NCBI GenBank assembly: GCA_040391135.1
Contig: JBEBYL010000005.1
Coordinates: forward strand, 121,800-185,799
Direction: 5' to 3'
Length of the DNA: 64,000 nucleotides
Source: G025836975 sp040391135
GTDB taxonomy: Bacteria; Pseudomonadota; Gammaproteobacteria; Burkholderiales; Burkholderiaceae_B
Below, piece by piece: positions 51,767-60,187 of this stretch. Position 1 is the stretch's first letter, and every line of letters begins with the position of its first letter. Below the pieces are notes generated by a model. That model searched no databases. It was given only the letters and a program-made list of their open reading frames with translations, and was not told the origin of the DNA. The translations under genes and the position numbers were made by a program.

Positions 51767-53482
51767 CTAGAAACGGACCTTCACGTACAGCGAACCGGTG
51801 CTGTCGGTGCTGCCCTGGCCGAACTGGCCGCTGTAGCCCAGGCCCATGGCCGCGTTCTTGCCCACGTTCATCTCGGCCCCCAGGTCCACCACCGCCGCAT
51901 TCTTGGCGATCGGCGCACCGGCCACCGTGAACGCCGCGCCATTGCCCTGGATGAAGGACATGGTGCGCGTGGAGGCCACATCGCCCGCCGCATGGCGCCA
52001 GCCCAGCCCGGCGCTTAGGCGCGCCTCGTGGCGGCCCAGCTCCACCGCCGTCTTGCCGCGCAGGCCCAGCGTCACCGTGGTCACGTTATCCGTCTGGCTT
52101 TGGCCGCGCAAGGCCGCCGAGCCGCCGCTTTCACTGAAGCCCGGGCTGCGCTGGCTGTACCAGGCCAGCCCCGCATACGGCTCGATCGTGCTGGCCTGGC
52201 CCACCGGCAGCGCATAGCCCAGCTCGGTGAACAACTGCGTGGTATTGGCGTGGTAGTCGGCCTTGAGCGTCTGGCTGCCGCCCACGTTGATCGAGCGCCG
52301 GCTCTCGATGTCGTGCCGCGTATAGCCCGCCCCGGCCAGGAAGTTGACCTGCCCGCTGCCCGCCGCCCAGTTGTTGCCGCCGTAGACCGTGGCCGTGTAG
52401 CTGCGCACATCCGAACGCGAACCGACATCGTCGGCGTTGATGCGCCCATCGGTAAAGCCCAGGGCCCCACCCACGCGCCAGCCCGCGCCCACCGGCACGT
52501 CCCCGCCCACGTAAAGGCCCGCGGTGTGGCTGCGAGTCTTGGACGCGTTGCCGTCGCCGTCCAGCGTGTTCCAGTTGCCCACGACCTGCGCCCACAGCGG
52601 ATACGCCGCCGACTTGGGCATGGCGCCGGCCGGCACCGAGCCGGAGGCATCGGCCATGGGTGCGCCGGCCAGCAGGCCCGCGCCCATGTTGCCGCGCATA
52701 CGGTTGCCCACCGTGCTGACCAGCAAGCCGCCCGCGCTATACAGCGCCGACTGCGTGCTGCCGTGCACTTCGCCCGAAAGCTGGTTCAGCGCATCCTTCG
52801 GATCGCTCGATTGCAGCGCCGCGTCAGCCGCCGAATTGCGCCCCATCACCGACAGCACCCCGCCATAGACCGCGCGCTGATTGCCCGACAGCGTGGGCAC
52901 GAAGGCATCGGCCTTGGACTGGTCCAGCGACAGGCTGACCCGAACGTTATTGTCTCCGTACTTGACCGGATCGAGCTTGACCAGCGAGCCGGCAAAGCTG
53001 CCGTCCAGCGCTTCACTGGAGAACTTGTTGCTCGGGACGATGCTGATGCCCGTGGCGTCGCCCGTTTCCACGATCGTGTAATCGTGGTTCAACACATAGC
53101 CGCCGTTGCCGTTCTCCTGGCCCACCTTCAAGGCGATGCCACGCAAGTCGGCCGGACCGCTGGTGATGCGGATCAGGTCGGACTGCCCCGCCGCGTTCAC
53201 CTCGGCCAGATAAGTGCCATCGGTAAATGCGCCCATCGTGGCGTAGGTCTGGGTGCCCACCGAGTTGCCCGGCCCCAGTATGCCGCCGCTGCCCGACAAG
53301 GCGCCTTGCACGTTCAGGTTCCCGCCCAGCACCGCGCCCGAGGACACCACCGCGTCGCCGGTGATCGTCACCGGCGTGCCGATCGTGCCCCCGTGCGTGC
53401 TCGAGCCTCCGCTCAGGTCCACCGAACCGTTGATCGTCGTGGGCGCCGTGCGGCTAAAACTGAAACTGCTGTTCGAGGCGCC
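51692..53482. repeat. 1.79-kb direct repeat, copy 2 (autotransporter 3' block)
   Basis: Second copy of the block at 46174-47964. Sequence homology stops sharply at 53482: on the 5' side of each gene the sequence becomes different within a few bases of CGAGGCGCC. In this copy the stem-loop beyond the stop pairs perfectly; in copy 1 one pair is G-U on the transcribed strand. Confidence 0.9.
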
Positions 53483-56400
53483 TGTAAGGGCGCTACCCGC
53501 TCCGTTGCCTATGGTCGTGGGACCGCTGAACGCCATACTGGATCCAGAACCGGCAACGCCCTGAGTTATGGTCGTAGGGCCGCCAAAAGACATGGTGCTT
53601 CCCACACCTGTCACGGATTGATTGATGTTTGCACCATTATTGAAGGTGATACTCGACCCTTGTTGCCCAACCAGATTTTGCGTAATGGTGGTGGGTGTGG
53701 AGCCTGAGAACGTAGTGCTGGAATTGGCTGCTGTGGATACGCTGCCGGCTACGTTGGAAACGTTTTGGAAAATTACGTTTGAACCCATCCTCGTTGCAAC
53801 GCTTCCGGTTTGGTCACCACTAACCGGAGCACTCGAGTCGGCCATGGTAGTGCTGCTATCGATAATGATCCCTGCCCAATGCGCGCCAGCGTGTGTAAAC
53901 ACTGTCTTGCCAGCATCGTTATCTGCCACCGTACCATCCAGGTAGTTCACGATATTGCCCGACGCAAACGCACCGTCCTCCAGCGTGAAATTGACTACGC
54001 CATCCTCACCGGCAGTAGACCTGTCCACCCGCAGCAATATGTCGCTAAGCGAAGACAATGTGGATCCCGCGCCGACAGTGATGCTCTGGCTCTGGCCTGC
54101 CCTGCTGAAAACCGACGACAACACCGGACCGGCCGCATTGACCGTCACCCCATTCAGCGTAACGCCGCCGCCGTTGCTTAAATAAACGCCCGACGCTCCA
54201 CTGCCCGCAGTCCCGATGGAACCGCCAGTCATGGTGACTGAAGTATTACTGCTAGCGCCACCACCGTCCTCGCCATATACGCCTATGCCGTGCGCTCCGG
54301 CGCCGGAGGTTGCAATGGAAGAACCGTTTTGAAGCGTGGCTTGCGAGCCGGCGCCAGACTCCCATTCCACGCGCACGCCCTCGGCCAACGCTCCCCTGGT
54401 GACAACACGCGTGTTATCCAAGGAGATTTGGCTGCCTTTTTTGGACAGCACACCGAACGTGCCTATGGTTCCGTTCAATGCTTCGGCGGAGGTCTCCAGC
54501 GACCCGCCGGTCAGCGAAATTCTTCCGCCGTTATAGGCGAATGCGCCAAAACCCGCTTTCCCTGTGGTTTTTACCTGGGCGGAGCTGGCGATATTGCCGC
54601 CGTTCTGGGCATACAGGCCATATGATTCGTCGCCGCTTGTGTTTACCGTTCCCGCATTCAAGGTAATGGCGGGCGCATCGGTGCTATCGGGATCCGAGAT
54701 GCCCGATGGGCCGAATGCGTGCACCGCATTCGACCTCAGCCCGCTTGTGGAAATGACGACATTGCTGGCAACAATGCTCGAACCGGTGCTTGCCAACAGT
54801 CCGCGTCCGTATTGGCTGCTTAGCGATGATACCGACCCGCCATCAAGCGTAATGTGCGCAGTGTTGCTGGCGGCAACCGCATTGGATAACTCGGCGGCAC
54901 TGGTATATTCGCCCCTTGCGCTGATGGCGACGTTCGTGGCGGTAATCGATGAGCCGGCGCCATCGGCGGCAATGCCCTGGCTGCCTGGACTGGTATTGGT
55001 ATTACTGACCGATCCGCCGGCAAGCACAATTTCGCCGCCGCTTTTGGAATAAGCGCCGTACTTGCCGCCGCTGCTTGTCACTGCCGTGCCGTTGGTGGTG
55101 ATTTTCGATCCTGTACCCATGGCCTGAAGGCCATTGGAGTTGGCGCCGCTGGCCGATACCGACCCGCGAACCAAATCCACCTTGCCACCGGTGTAGGCCG
55201 TTACACCGTGAGCGGCCGATCCGCTGGTGGCGATAATGGAATCGCTTGCCGTGATCTGCGCTTTATCCTCGACCCGCAAGCCTTCGGCCACGTTGCCCGA
55301 CGTTGTGACCCGGGTACCGTTCATGACAACCGCGTTGCCTATGTTTTTAGCCAGCACCCCATAACTGCCTATGCTCCCGTCGCCCGAGCTCAGCGCCTGG
55401 CCAGAGGTGGTGATGGACCCGCCGTTAAGCGTGATGAGGCCCGGCCGCGCATTGGTTTCGCCATTGCCTTCGACAAAGGCCCCGAAGCCCGCCTTCCCCG
55501 CCGTGCTTATGTCGGCCGAGCTGGTGATGACGCCGCCCCGCAAGGAATACAGGCCCCAGGATTCGTCGCCGGCGGTAGAGATGGTGCCGCCATTGATGGC
55601 GACTACAGGTACGGCTGTGCTTGTGTCGTTTTTCTCGACATGCGCATGGACGGCATGTGACTTATTGCCGCTTGTGGAAATGGCGGTGTTCGTCGTAGTG
55701 ACCTTGGCGCCGGTGGTGGCCAGAATGCCTCGTGTATAGATAGTACCCGTGGCGGCAACGCTGCCGCCGTCGATATCGACCACCGCACTGTTGCCGGCAT
55801 TGACGGCTGCCACCAAACCGCTGAAACCCGTGCCTGCACCGGTGGACTTGAGTGAGCTGTTCCTGACGGTAACCAATGGCGCGCTTCCGGATGTCTTGAG
55901 CGCGGTTTTGGTGGCAGTGATCGTCGCATCCTCGATGCGCGCGCCGCCCTGGGCAATAATGCTGCCGTTGGGCAGCGTCCAATAGCCTTTCAGCGTGGAA
56001 TCGTTCAGCTTGATGTCCCGGCCCGCCTGTATGGCCTTATCCACCGAGCCGCCGGTCGCCAGAGATTTACCCTCCAGTTCGATGGAGCCCGCAACCGCGG
56101 CGGTCGCATCCACCGCCGAACTGAAATTGAACCAGGTATTATTGCCGACAAGATCGCCGCCGATCGTGGCGTTCTTATCGAAATTGACGACAGACGCTGC
56201 GGTGGTGCTGCCGTTGCCGTACAGCGACCCGGAAATGGCCGTGCCGTCGGCCACCGACACCCTGCCGCCCGCGTCGACCATGACATCGCCGCCAATCGTA
56301 CCCGACACCACTCCTTCGCTATATACCGCGCCGGACATCAAGCGCGACCAATAGGTATCGAATTCGGTAACGCCGTTGTTGCGAGCCTTGAGATACATGG

Positions 56401-57106
56401 CAAAGAACTGGCCGGGCTTGCTGTTGCTATCGGAAGTCGGGTCGACCCAGGTATGCACCAATGACCCGTTGAAATAATATTCGACCTTGTTCTGTCCCGG
56501 AATAAGGCGCAGGTCGATCGAGTTCCAGCCGCCGTACTGGATCAACCCTTCCGTTCCGGGCAGGTAGACCCAGCCGCCGGAAGGATTCGCAACGGTGTCC
56601 CATATGCGCAGCATGCCCTTGCCATCCGGATTCCCCGTGGAATCTTTCTGATTGGTGAAGTGCATGATGGGGAACACCGCCTGGGCATCGACATAGCTGC
56701 CGCCTGCCACCGTATCCGCCGGCATGGCAGAGCCCCACATGCCGGTATTCTGGAAGTCGGTTTCCGTCCCGCTGGTCCAGTCGTTTTGTATCCATAGATC
56801 GCCGCGCAGGAAGGACTCGCCCGAGGGCGCCGCTGTGCGCTGCGAATGGCCTTGCCAGTTATTGAATGAGTCGCCCGCGCCGGGTTTCTTGATTGTTAGC
56901 TTGAGGGCATCGCGCCCTTCCCAAGTGGTCCTATCCAAAGCGGGGTCGCCGCCTCTGTCTTTGGTCCAGGACGAAGGATCCATGTCCATGCCATACGGTG
57001 TGTAGGCAATGGGTCCGGCAGCATATGAAACCGCGTAGACCCCAAGCAATGCTCCGGTCAGCACAGTTATCCGCATTATTCTGTGTTTTTTAACCGCCAT
57101 AGTCAT
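51767..57106 (-). CDS. Giant autotransporter 2 with N-terminal jelly-roll-like domain
   Basis: A 1779-residue autotransporter. Signal peptide MTMAVKKHRIMRITVLTGAL..., cut after YAA. Residues about 30-265 form a separate, non-repetitive domain (LDRTTWEGRDALKLTIKK, FLRGDLWIQNDWTSGTETDF, GWNSIDLRLIPGQNKVEYYF, AMYLKARNNGVTEFDTYWSR) that reads like a concanavalin/LamG-type beta-sandwich, perhaps glycan-binding. A beta-helix passenger with the same motif style as autotransporter 1 follows (about 270-1200), clearly homologous but diverged. The last 571 residues are identical to autotransporter 1. Start: the ATG at 57106 has AGGA at 7 bp; an ATG at 57112 is too close to it. Confidence 0.91.
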   Translation of the reverse strand: MTMAVKKHRIMRITVLTGALLGVYAVSYAAGPIAYTPYGMDMDPSSWTKDRGGDPALDRTTWEGRDALKLTIKKPGAGDSFNNWQGHSQRTAAPSGESFLRGDLWIQNDWTSGTETDFQNTGMWGSAMPADTVAGGSYVDAQAVFPIMHFTNQKDSTGNPDGKGMLRIWDTVANPSGGWVYLPGTEGLIQYGGWNSIDLRLIPGQNKVEYYFNGSLVHTWVDPTSDSNSKPGQFFAMYLKARNNGVTEFDTYWSRLMSGAVYSEGVVSGTIGGDVMVDAGGRVSVADGTAISGSLYGNGSTTAASVVNFDKNATIGGDLVGNNTWFNFSSAVDATAAVAGSIELEGKSLATGGSVDKAIQAGRDIKLNDSTLKGYWTLPNGSIIAQGGARIEDATITATKTALKTSGSAPLVTVRNSSLKSTGAGTGFSGLVAAVNAGNSAVVDIDGGSVAATGTIYTRGILATTGAKVTTTNTAISTSGNKSHAVHAHVEKNDTSTAVPVVAINGGTISTAGDESWGLYSLRGGVITSSADISTAGKAGFGAFVEGNGETNARPGLITLNGGSITTSGQALSSGDGSIGSYGVLAKNIGNAVVMNGTRVTTSGNVAEGLRVEDKAQITASDSIIATSGSAAHGVTAYTGGKVDLVRGSVSASGANSNGLQAMGTGSKITTNGTAVTSSGGKYGAYSKSGGEIVLAGGSVSNTNTSPGSQGIAADGAGSSITATNVAISARGEYTSAAELSNAVAASNTAHITLDGGSVSSLSSQYGRGLLASTGSSIVASNVVISTSGLRSNAVHAFGPSGISDPDSTDAPAITLNAGTVNTSGDESYGLYAQNGGNIASSAQVKTTGKAGFGAFAYNGGRISLTGGSLETSAEALNGTIGTFGVLSKKGSQISLDNTRVVTRGALAEGVRVEWESGAGSQATLQNGSSIATSGAGAHGIGVYGEDGGGASSNTSVTMTGGSIGTAGSGASGVYLSNGGGVTLNGVTVNAAGPVLSSVFSRAGQSQSITVGAGSTLSSLSDILLRVDRSTAGEDGVVNFTLEDGAFASGNIVNYLDGTVADNDAGKTVFTHAGAHWAGIIIDSSTTMADSSAPVSGDQTGSVATRMGSNVIFQNVSNVAGSVSTAANSSTTFSGSTPTTITQNLVGQQGSSITFNNGANINQSVTGVGSTMSFGGPTTITQGVAGSGSSMAFSGPTTIGNGAGSALTGASNSSFSFSRTAPTTINGSVDLSGGSSTHGGTIGTPVTITGDAVVSSGAVLGGNLNVQGALSGSGGILGPGNSVGTQTYATMGAFTDGTYLAEVNAAGQSDLIRITSGPADLRGIALKVGQENGNGGYVLNHDYTIVETGDATGISIVPSNKFSSEALDGSFAGSLVKLDPVKYGDNNVRVSLSLDQSKADAFVPTLSGNQRAVYGGVLSVMGRNSAADAALQSSDPKDALNQLSGEVHGSTQSALYSAGGLLVSTVGNRMRGNMGAGLLAGAPMADASGSVPAGAMPKSAAYPLWAQVVGNWNTLDGDGNASKTRSHTAGLYVGGDVPVGAGWRVGGALGFTDGRINADDVGSRSDVRSYTATVYGGNNWAAGSGQVNFLAGAGYTRHDIESRRSINVGGSQTLKADYHANTTQLFTELGYALPVGQASTIEPYAGLAWYSQRSPGFSESGGSAALRGQSQTDNVTTVTLGLRGKTAVELGRHEARLSAGLGWRHAAGDVASTRTMSFIQGNGAAFTVAGAPIAKNAAVVDLGAEMNVGKNAAMGLGYSGQFGQGSTDSTGSLYVKVRF

Positions 57107-57206
57107 ACCCATTTCCTATAAAGACTGGTTTCACATGCGTTTTATGCCTCCATTTATGCAAAATATGAATGGATTGGCCTTACATGCAACTTATTTGACA
57201 TATATA

Positions 57207-57220
57207 GATACATATATGTA
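57207..57220. promoter_or_regulatory. Palindromic motif upstream of autotransporter 2
   Basis: GATACATATATGTA, whose last 12 bp are a perfect palindrome, identical to 51554-51567 upstream of autotransporter 1. On the minus strand it sits about 20 bp upstream of a possible -35/-10 pair (TTGCAT at 57184-57189 and TATTTT 18 bp further), a typical activator position. Confidence 0.5.
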
Positions 57221-57343
57221 CAGAAAGGATTTAAACATCATTAGAGATTTTTTGTAACCTTTAGCCCGCTATTTAGCCCAAGGGTTTTCCCTTGCTCGCT
57301 GGCTATCCGCCCACTTTCAAGTGCGTGTTTATTGCGGAAACAA

Positions 57344-57378
57344 AAAAGCCGGATTCTTTTTAAAAGAATCCGGCTTTT
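57344..57378. terminator. Strong bidirectional terminator of the isc operon
   Basis: Perfect 17-bp arms AAAAGCCGGATTCTTTT and AAAAGAATCCGGCTTTT around a single T, giving a stable hairpin with T-runs on both strands. It lies 126 bp beyond the iscA stop and 238 bp before autotransporter 2. The rest of the 57107-57504 gap holds the palindrome at 57207 and no gene. Confidence 0.92.
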
Positions 57379-57504
57379 GATAGCCACCGCTGCCAGGCAA
57401 TGAAAACCCGCGGCTTCAAGTTTTATTTAGACCCGGTCAGTTACGGCTATGCCGCAGCAAATACAAGACTATATTCGACGCCGTAACGCCCTATCGTGCG
57501 GCAA

Positions 57505-57828
57505 TTACACCGTGAACGACTCGCCGCAGCCGCAAGTGGCTTTTTCGTTGGGGTTGGAAAACTTGAAGCCTTCGTTAAGGCCTTCGCGCGCGTAATCCAG
57601 CTGCGTGCCTTCCAGGAAGGGCAGGCTCTTGGGATCGATGTAAACCTTGACCCCGCGCTGCTCGAATACCTGGTCGTCGGCATTGGGCTCGTCGACGTAT
57701 TCCAGCTTGTAAGCCATGCCCGAGCAGCCCGTGGTGCGAACGCCCAGACGCAAGCCCAGCCCCTTCCCTCGTTTCTCGATATAGCGGTTGATGTGATCGG
57801 CGGCTTGTTGTGTAAGCATAATTCCCAT
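57505..57828 (-). CDS. iscA: Iron-sulfur cluster assembly protein IscA
   Basis: A-type Fe-S carrier (107 aa). The three cluster-ligand cysteines are present: TTGCSGMAYKL in the middle and TCGCGES near the C-terminus. ATG at 57828 (MGIMLTQQAA) with AGGAG 5 bp upstream was chosen; an ATG at 57819 is possible. It begins 2 bp after the iscU stop. It is the last isc gene; hscB, hscA and fdx do not follow. Confidence 0.96.
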   Translation of the reverse strand: MGIMLTQQAADHINRYIEKRGKGLGLRLGVRTTGCSGMAYKLEYVDEPNADDQVFEQRGVKVYIDPKSLPFLEGTQLDYAREGLNEGFKFSNPNEKATCGCGESFTV

Positions 57829-57830
57829 GA

Positions 57831-58214
57831 TTACTCCTGATGCTTTTCCTTGTAGTCCCGGACCGCCGCCTTGATGGCGTCTTCGGCCAGGATGGAACAA
57901 TGGATTTTTACCGGCGGCAGCGCCAGCGCTTCGGCAATCTGCGTATTGCGAATGTCCATGGCCTGATCCAGCGTTCTGCCTTTGATCCATTCGGTGACCA
58001 GCGAGCTGGACGCAATGGCCGACCCGCAACCATACGTCTTGAACCTTGCATCTTCAATGATACCCGATTCATTGACCTTGATTTGCAGCTTGATCACGTC
58101 GCCCAGCGCCGGAGCGCCGACCAGGCCGGTCCCGACATGAACGTCTGACGTGTCGAATGAACCGACATTGCGCGGATTTTCGTAGTGATCCAGCACCTTG
58201 TCGCTATACGCCAT
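57831..58214 (-). CDS. iscU: Fe-S cluster scaffold protein IscU
   Basis: Scaffold (127 aa) on which IscS builds Fe-S clusters. Conserved ligands: Cys and Asp in VGAPALGD, Cys in KTYGCGSAIASSS, and HCSILAE. The HscA-recognition site LPPVK (in ALALPPVKIHCS) is intact, so the chaperones HscA/HscB are expected in the genome although absent next to it. Length fits the family exactly. Confidence 0.97.
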   Translation of the reverse strand: MAYSDKVLDHYENPRNVGSFDTSDVHVGTGLVGAPALGDVIKLQIKVNESGIIEDARFKTYGCGSAIASSSLVTEWIKGRTLDQAMDIRNTQIAEALALPPVKIHCSILAEDAIKAAVRDYKEKHQE

Positions 58215-58267
58215 GAGTGCCCGCCATCGTTTTCGCGGTGAAATCCTGCCTGCTCATGTCCATACCC

Positions 58268-59479
58268 TTAATGTGCGGCCCATTGGACGGAATTCAAGTC
58301 CACGCCCTCTTGGAACATTTCCCACAGCGGCGACATGTCGCGCAGCTTGCCGACCTGGCGCACAAGCAATTCTATGGCGAAATCCACGTCTTCGCGGGTG
58401 GTGTAGCGGCCCAGGGTGAAGCGGATGGAGCTGTGAGCAAGTTCGTCGCTGCGGCCCAGCGCCCGCAAGACATAGGAAGGCTCAAGGCTCGCCGAAGTGC
58501 AGGCGGAGCCGCTGGAAACCGCCAGATCCTTCAACGCCATGATCAGGGATTCGCCCTGGATATAGTTGAAGCTGACGTTCAGGTTGTGCGGGACGCGCTG
58601 CTGGAAATGCCCGTTCAGATAGATTTCCGGGATTTGCGACAGGCCGGCCCATAGACGATCGCGCAAGCCGCGTATGCGCTGGTTCTCGTGCTCCATTTCC
58701 AGGCGGGCCAACTCAAAAGCCTGGCCCATGCCCACGATTTGATGCGGCGCCAGCGTGCCCGAACGAAAACCGCGTTCGTGCCCGCCGCCATGTATCTGCG
58801 CCTCTAGCCGCACACGGGGCTTGCGCCGCGCGAACAAGGCTCCAACGCCCTTCGGTCCATAGGTCTTATGAGCAGAAAACGACATCAAGTCGACCGGAAG
58901 CGTTTGCAGGTCGATGGCGACTTTGCCGGTGGCCTGGGCTGCGTCCACATGGAACACGACACCCTGGTCGTGGCAAGCCTGGCCCAGCGCCGCGATATCC
59001 TGGGTCACGCCGATTTCATTATTGACCAGCATGACGGAGGCCAGGATGGTGTCGGGCCGCAAGGCGTTCTTGAATGCCTGAATATCCAGCACGCCATCCT
59101 GGGGAACATCCAGATAGCTGACTTCGAAGCCCTGCCGTTCAAGCTCGCGGCAGGTGTCCAGCACCGCCTTGTGCTCTGTCTTGACCGTGACAATATGCTT
59201 GCCGCGCCCGGCATAGGCATGGGCGGCGCCCTTCAATGCCAGGTTGTTCGATTCTGTGGCGCCGGACGTCCAGATGATTTCGCGCGGATCGGCATTGACC
59301 AATTGCGCAACCTGCGACCGGGCCAGTTCGACGGCCTCTTCAGCGTCCCAGCCGTAGGCGTGGCTGCGCGAGGCCGGGTTGCCGAAATGCTCGTACAGCC
59401 AGGGCACCATTTTATCGACCACGCGCGGGTCGACAGGCGTGGTCGCCGAATAGTCCAGATAAACAGGACGTTGGGGCAT
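58268..59479 (-). CDS. iscS: Cysteine desulfurase IscS
   Basis: PLP enzyme (403 aa) that takes sulfur from cysteine. PLP lysine in LMSFSAHKTYGPKGVG (about residue 206), catalytic cysteine in SSGSACTSASLEPSYVL (about residue 327). ATG at 59479 (MPQRPVYLDYSATTPVD) fits the family start; a TTG at 59494 is less likely. 53 bp separate it from iscU. Confidence 0.97.
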   Translation of the reverse strand: MPQRPVYLDYSATTPVDPRVVDKMVPWLYEHFGNPASRSHAYGWDAEEAVELARSQVAQLVNADPREIIWTSGATESNNLALKGAAHAYAGRGKHIVTVKTEHKAVLDTCRELERQGFEVSYLDVPQDGVLDIQAFKNALRPDTILASVMLVNNEIGVTQDIAALGQACHDQGVVFHVDAAQATGKVAIDLQTLPVDLMSFSAHKTYGPKGVGALFARRKPRVRLEAQIHGGGHERGFRSGTLAPHQIVGMGQAFELARLEMEHENQRIRGLRDRLWAGLSQIPEIYLNGHFQQRVPHNLNVSFNYIQGESLIMALKDLAVSSGSACTSASLEPSYVLRALGRSDELAHSSIRFTLGRYTTREDVDFAIELLVRQVGKLRDMSPLWEMFQEGVDLNSVQWAAH

Positions 59480-59500
59480 GGAACTGGACTCCAATCGTTT

Positions 59501-60007
59501 TTATGCAGTCGACGACGCGATGAGCACATCGGGCGAGCGGTTGATGCGTATGGCGGCCTGGGCTTGCGTGGCTTCTTGCAGCATACGCATGCGTTGCTGA
59601 TCGACCAGGTCCTGCAAAGACACCGAGTCCAGGTAGTCGACCATTTTACGATTGAGCGTGGACCATAATTCGTGCGTCATGCATTTACCCGTGCTGCCAT
59701 TGCGGCCGACATTGCAGTCTTCTTTGCCGCCGCAACTGGTGGCGTCCAGGGGCTCGTCGACCGCGAAAATAATGTCGGCCACGGTGATATTGCGTGCCAG
59801 GCGGGCCAGGGAATAACCACCTCCCGGGCCGCGTATGCTGTCCACGAGCTCGTGGCGCCGCAATTTGCCGAACAGCTGCTCCAGATACGACAGCGAAATA
59901 TTCTGACGCTGGCTGATAGCCGCCAGGGTGACGGGCCCGCTTTGCTGCCGCAACGCCAGATCAATCATGGCGGTCACCGCAAAACGCCCCTTGGTCGTTA
60001 AACGCAT
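59501..60007 (-). CDS. iscR: Fe-S-sensing transcription regulator IscR
   Basis: Rrf2-family regulator (168 aa) that represses the isc operon when holding a [2Fe-2S] cluster. Winged helix at residues 1-80 (MRLTTKGRFAVTAMIDLAL, then SLSYLEQLFGKLRRHELVDS). Cluster ligands: three cysteines in SCGGKEDCNVGRNGSTGKC and the histidine after it (CMTH). First gene of the operon; the two boxes upstream provide autorepression. Confidence 0.96.
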   Translation of the reverse strand: MRLTTKGRFAVTAMIDLALRQQSGPVTLAAISQRQNISLSYLEQLFGKLRRHELVDSIRGPGGGYSLARLARNITVADIIFAVDEPLDATSCGGKEDCNVGRNGSTGKCMTHELWSTLNRKMVDYLDSVSLQDLVDQQRMRMLQEATQAQAAIRINRSPDVLIASSTA

Positions 60008-60060
60008 GGTGATTTCCTTGCCAAAGCCTGATGCAATTTCCATTATCGGCCGGCGACTTT

Positions 60061-60085
60061 ATACCCGACCAATATACTCAAGTAT
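60061..60085 (-). promoter_or_regulatory. IscR type 1 binding site, promoter-proximal
   Basis: A 25-bp match to the type 1 IscR consensus on the minus strand: begins ATACTTGA, ends GGTCGGGTAT, with an AT-rich centre. About 54 bp upstream of the iscR ATG. Mismatches to my recollection of the E. coli consensus are at two or three positions only. Confidence 0.8.
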
Positions 60086-60090
60086 AACAA

Positions 60091-60115
60091 ATTCCCGACT
60101 AAAACGGTAGGGTAA
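60091..60115. promoter_or_regulatory. IscR type 1 binding site, distal
   Basis: A second type 1 box, best read on the + strand: ATTCCCGACTAAAACGG... ending TAGGGTAA. Its centre is 30 bp (about three helical turns) from the first box, as in the double-site iscR promoter of E. coli. Confidence 0.75.
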
Positions 60116-60133
60116 AAGGCGGTGGCGCCAACG

Positions 60134-60160
60134 AAAAAACCGTGACAAGCACGGTTTTTT
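60134..60160 (-). terminator. Intrinsic terminator of the tyrosine phosphatase gene
   Basis: Perfect 11-bp stem AAAAAACCGTG / CACGGTTTTTT with the 5-nt loop ACAAG; T-run on both strands. It lies 28 bp after the phosphatase stop and upstream of the IscR boxes. Confidence 0.9.
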
Positions 60161-60187
60161 CAGTTCGTCCGGACGGGTTGGAAACGC

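Noticed and set aside
42119..57106. Two-partner secretion or trimeric autotransporter assignment for the large surface proteins
   Set aside because: No TpsB-type partner is nearby and the C-termini are full-size single-chain barrels (about 280 residues) rather than short trimeric anchors, so classical autotransporters fit best.
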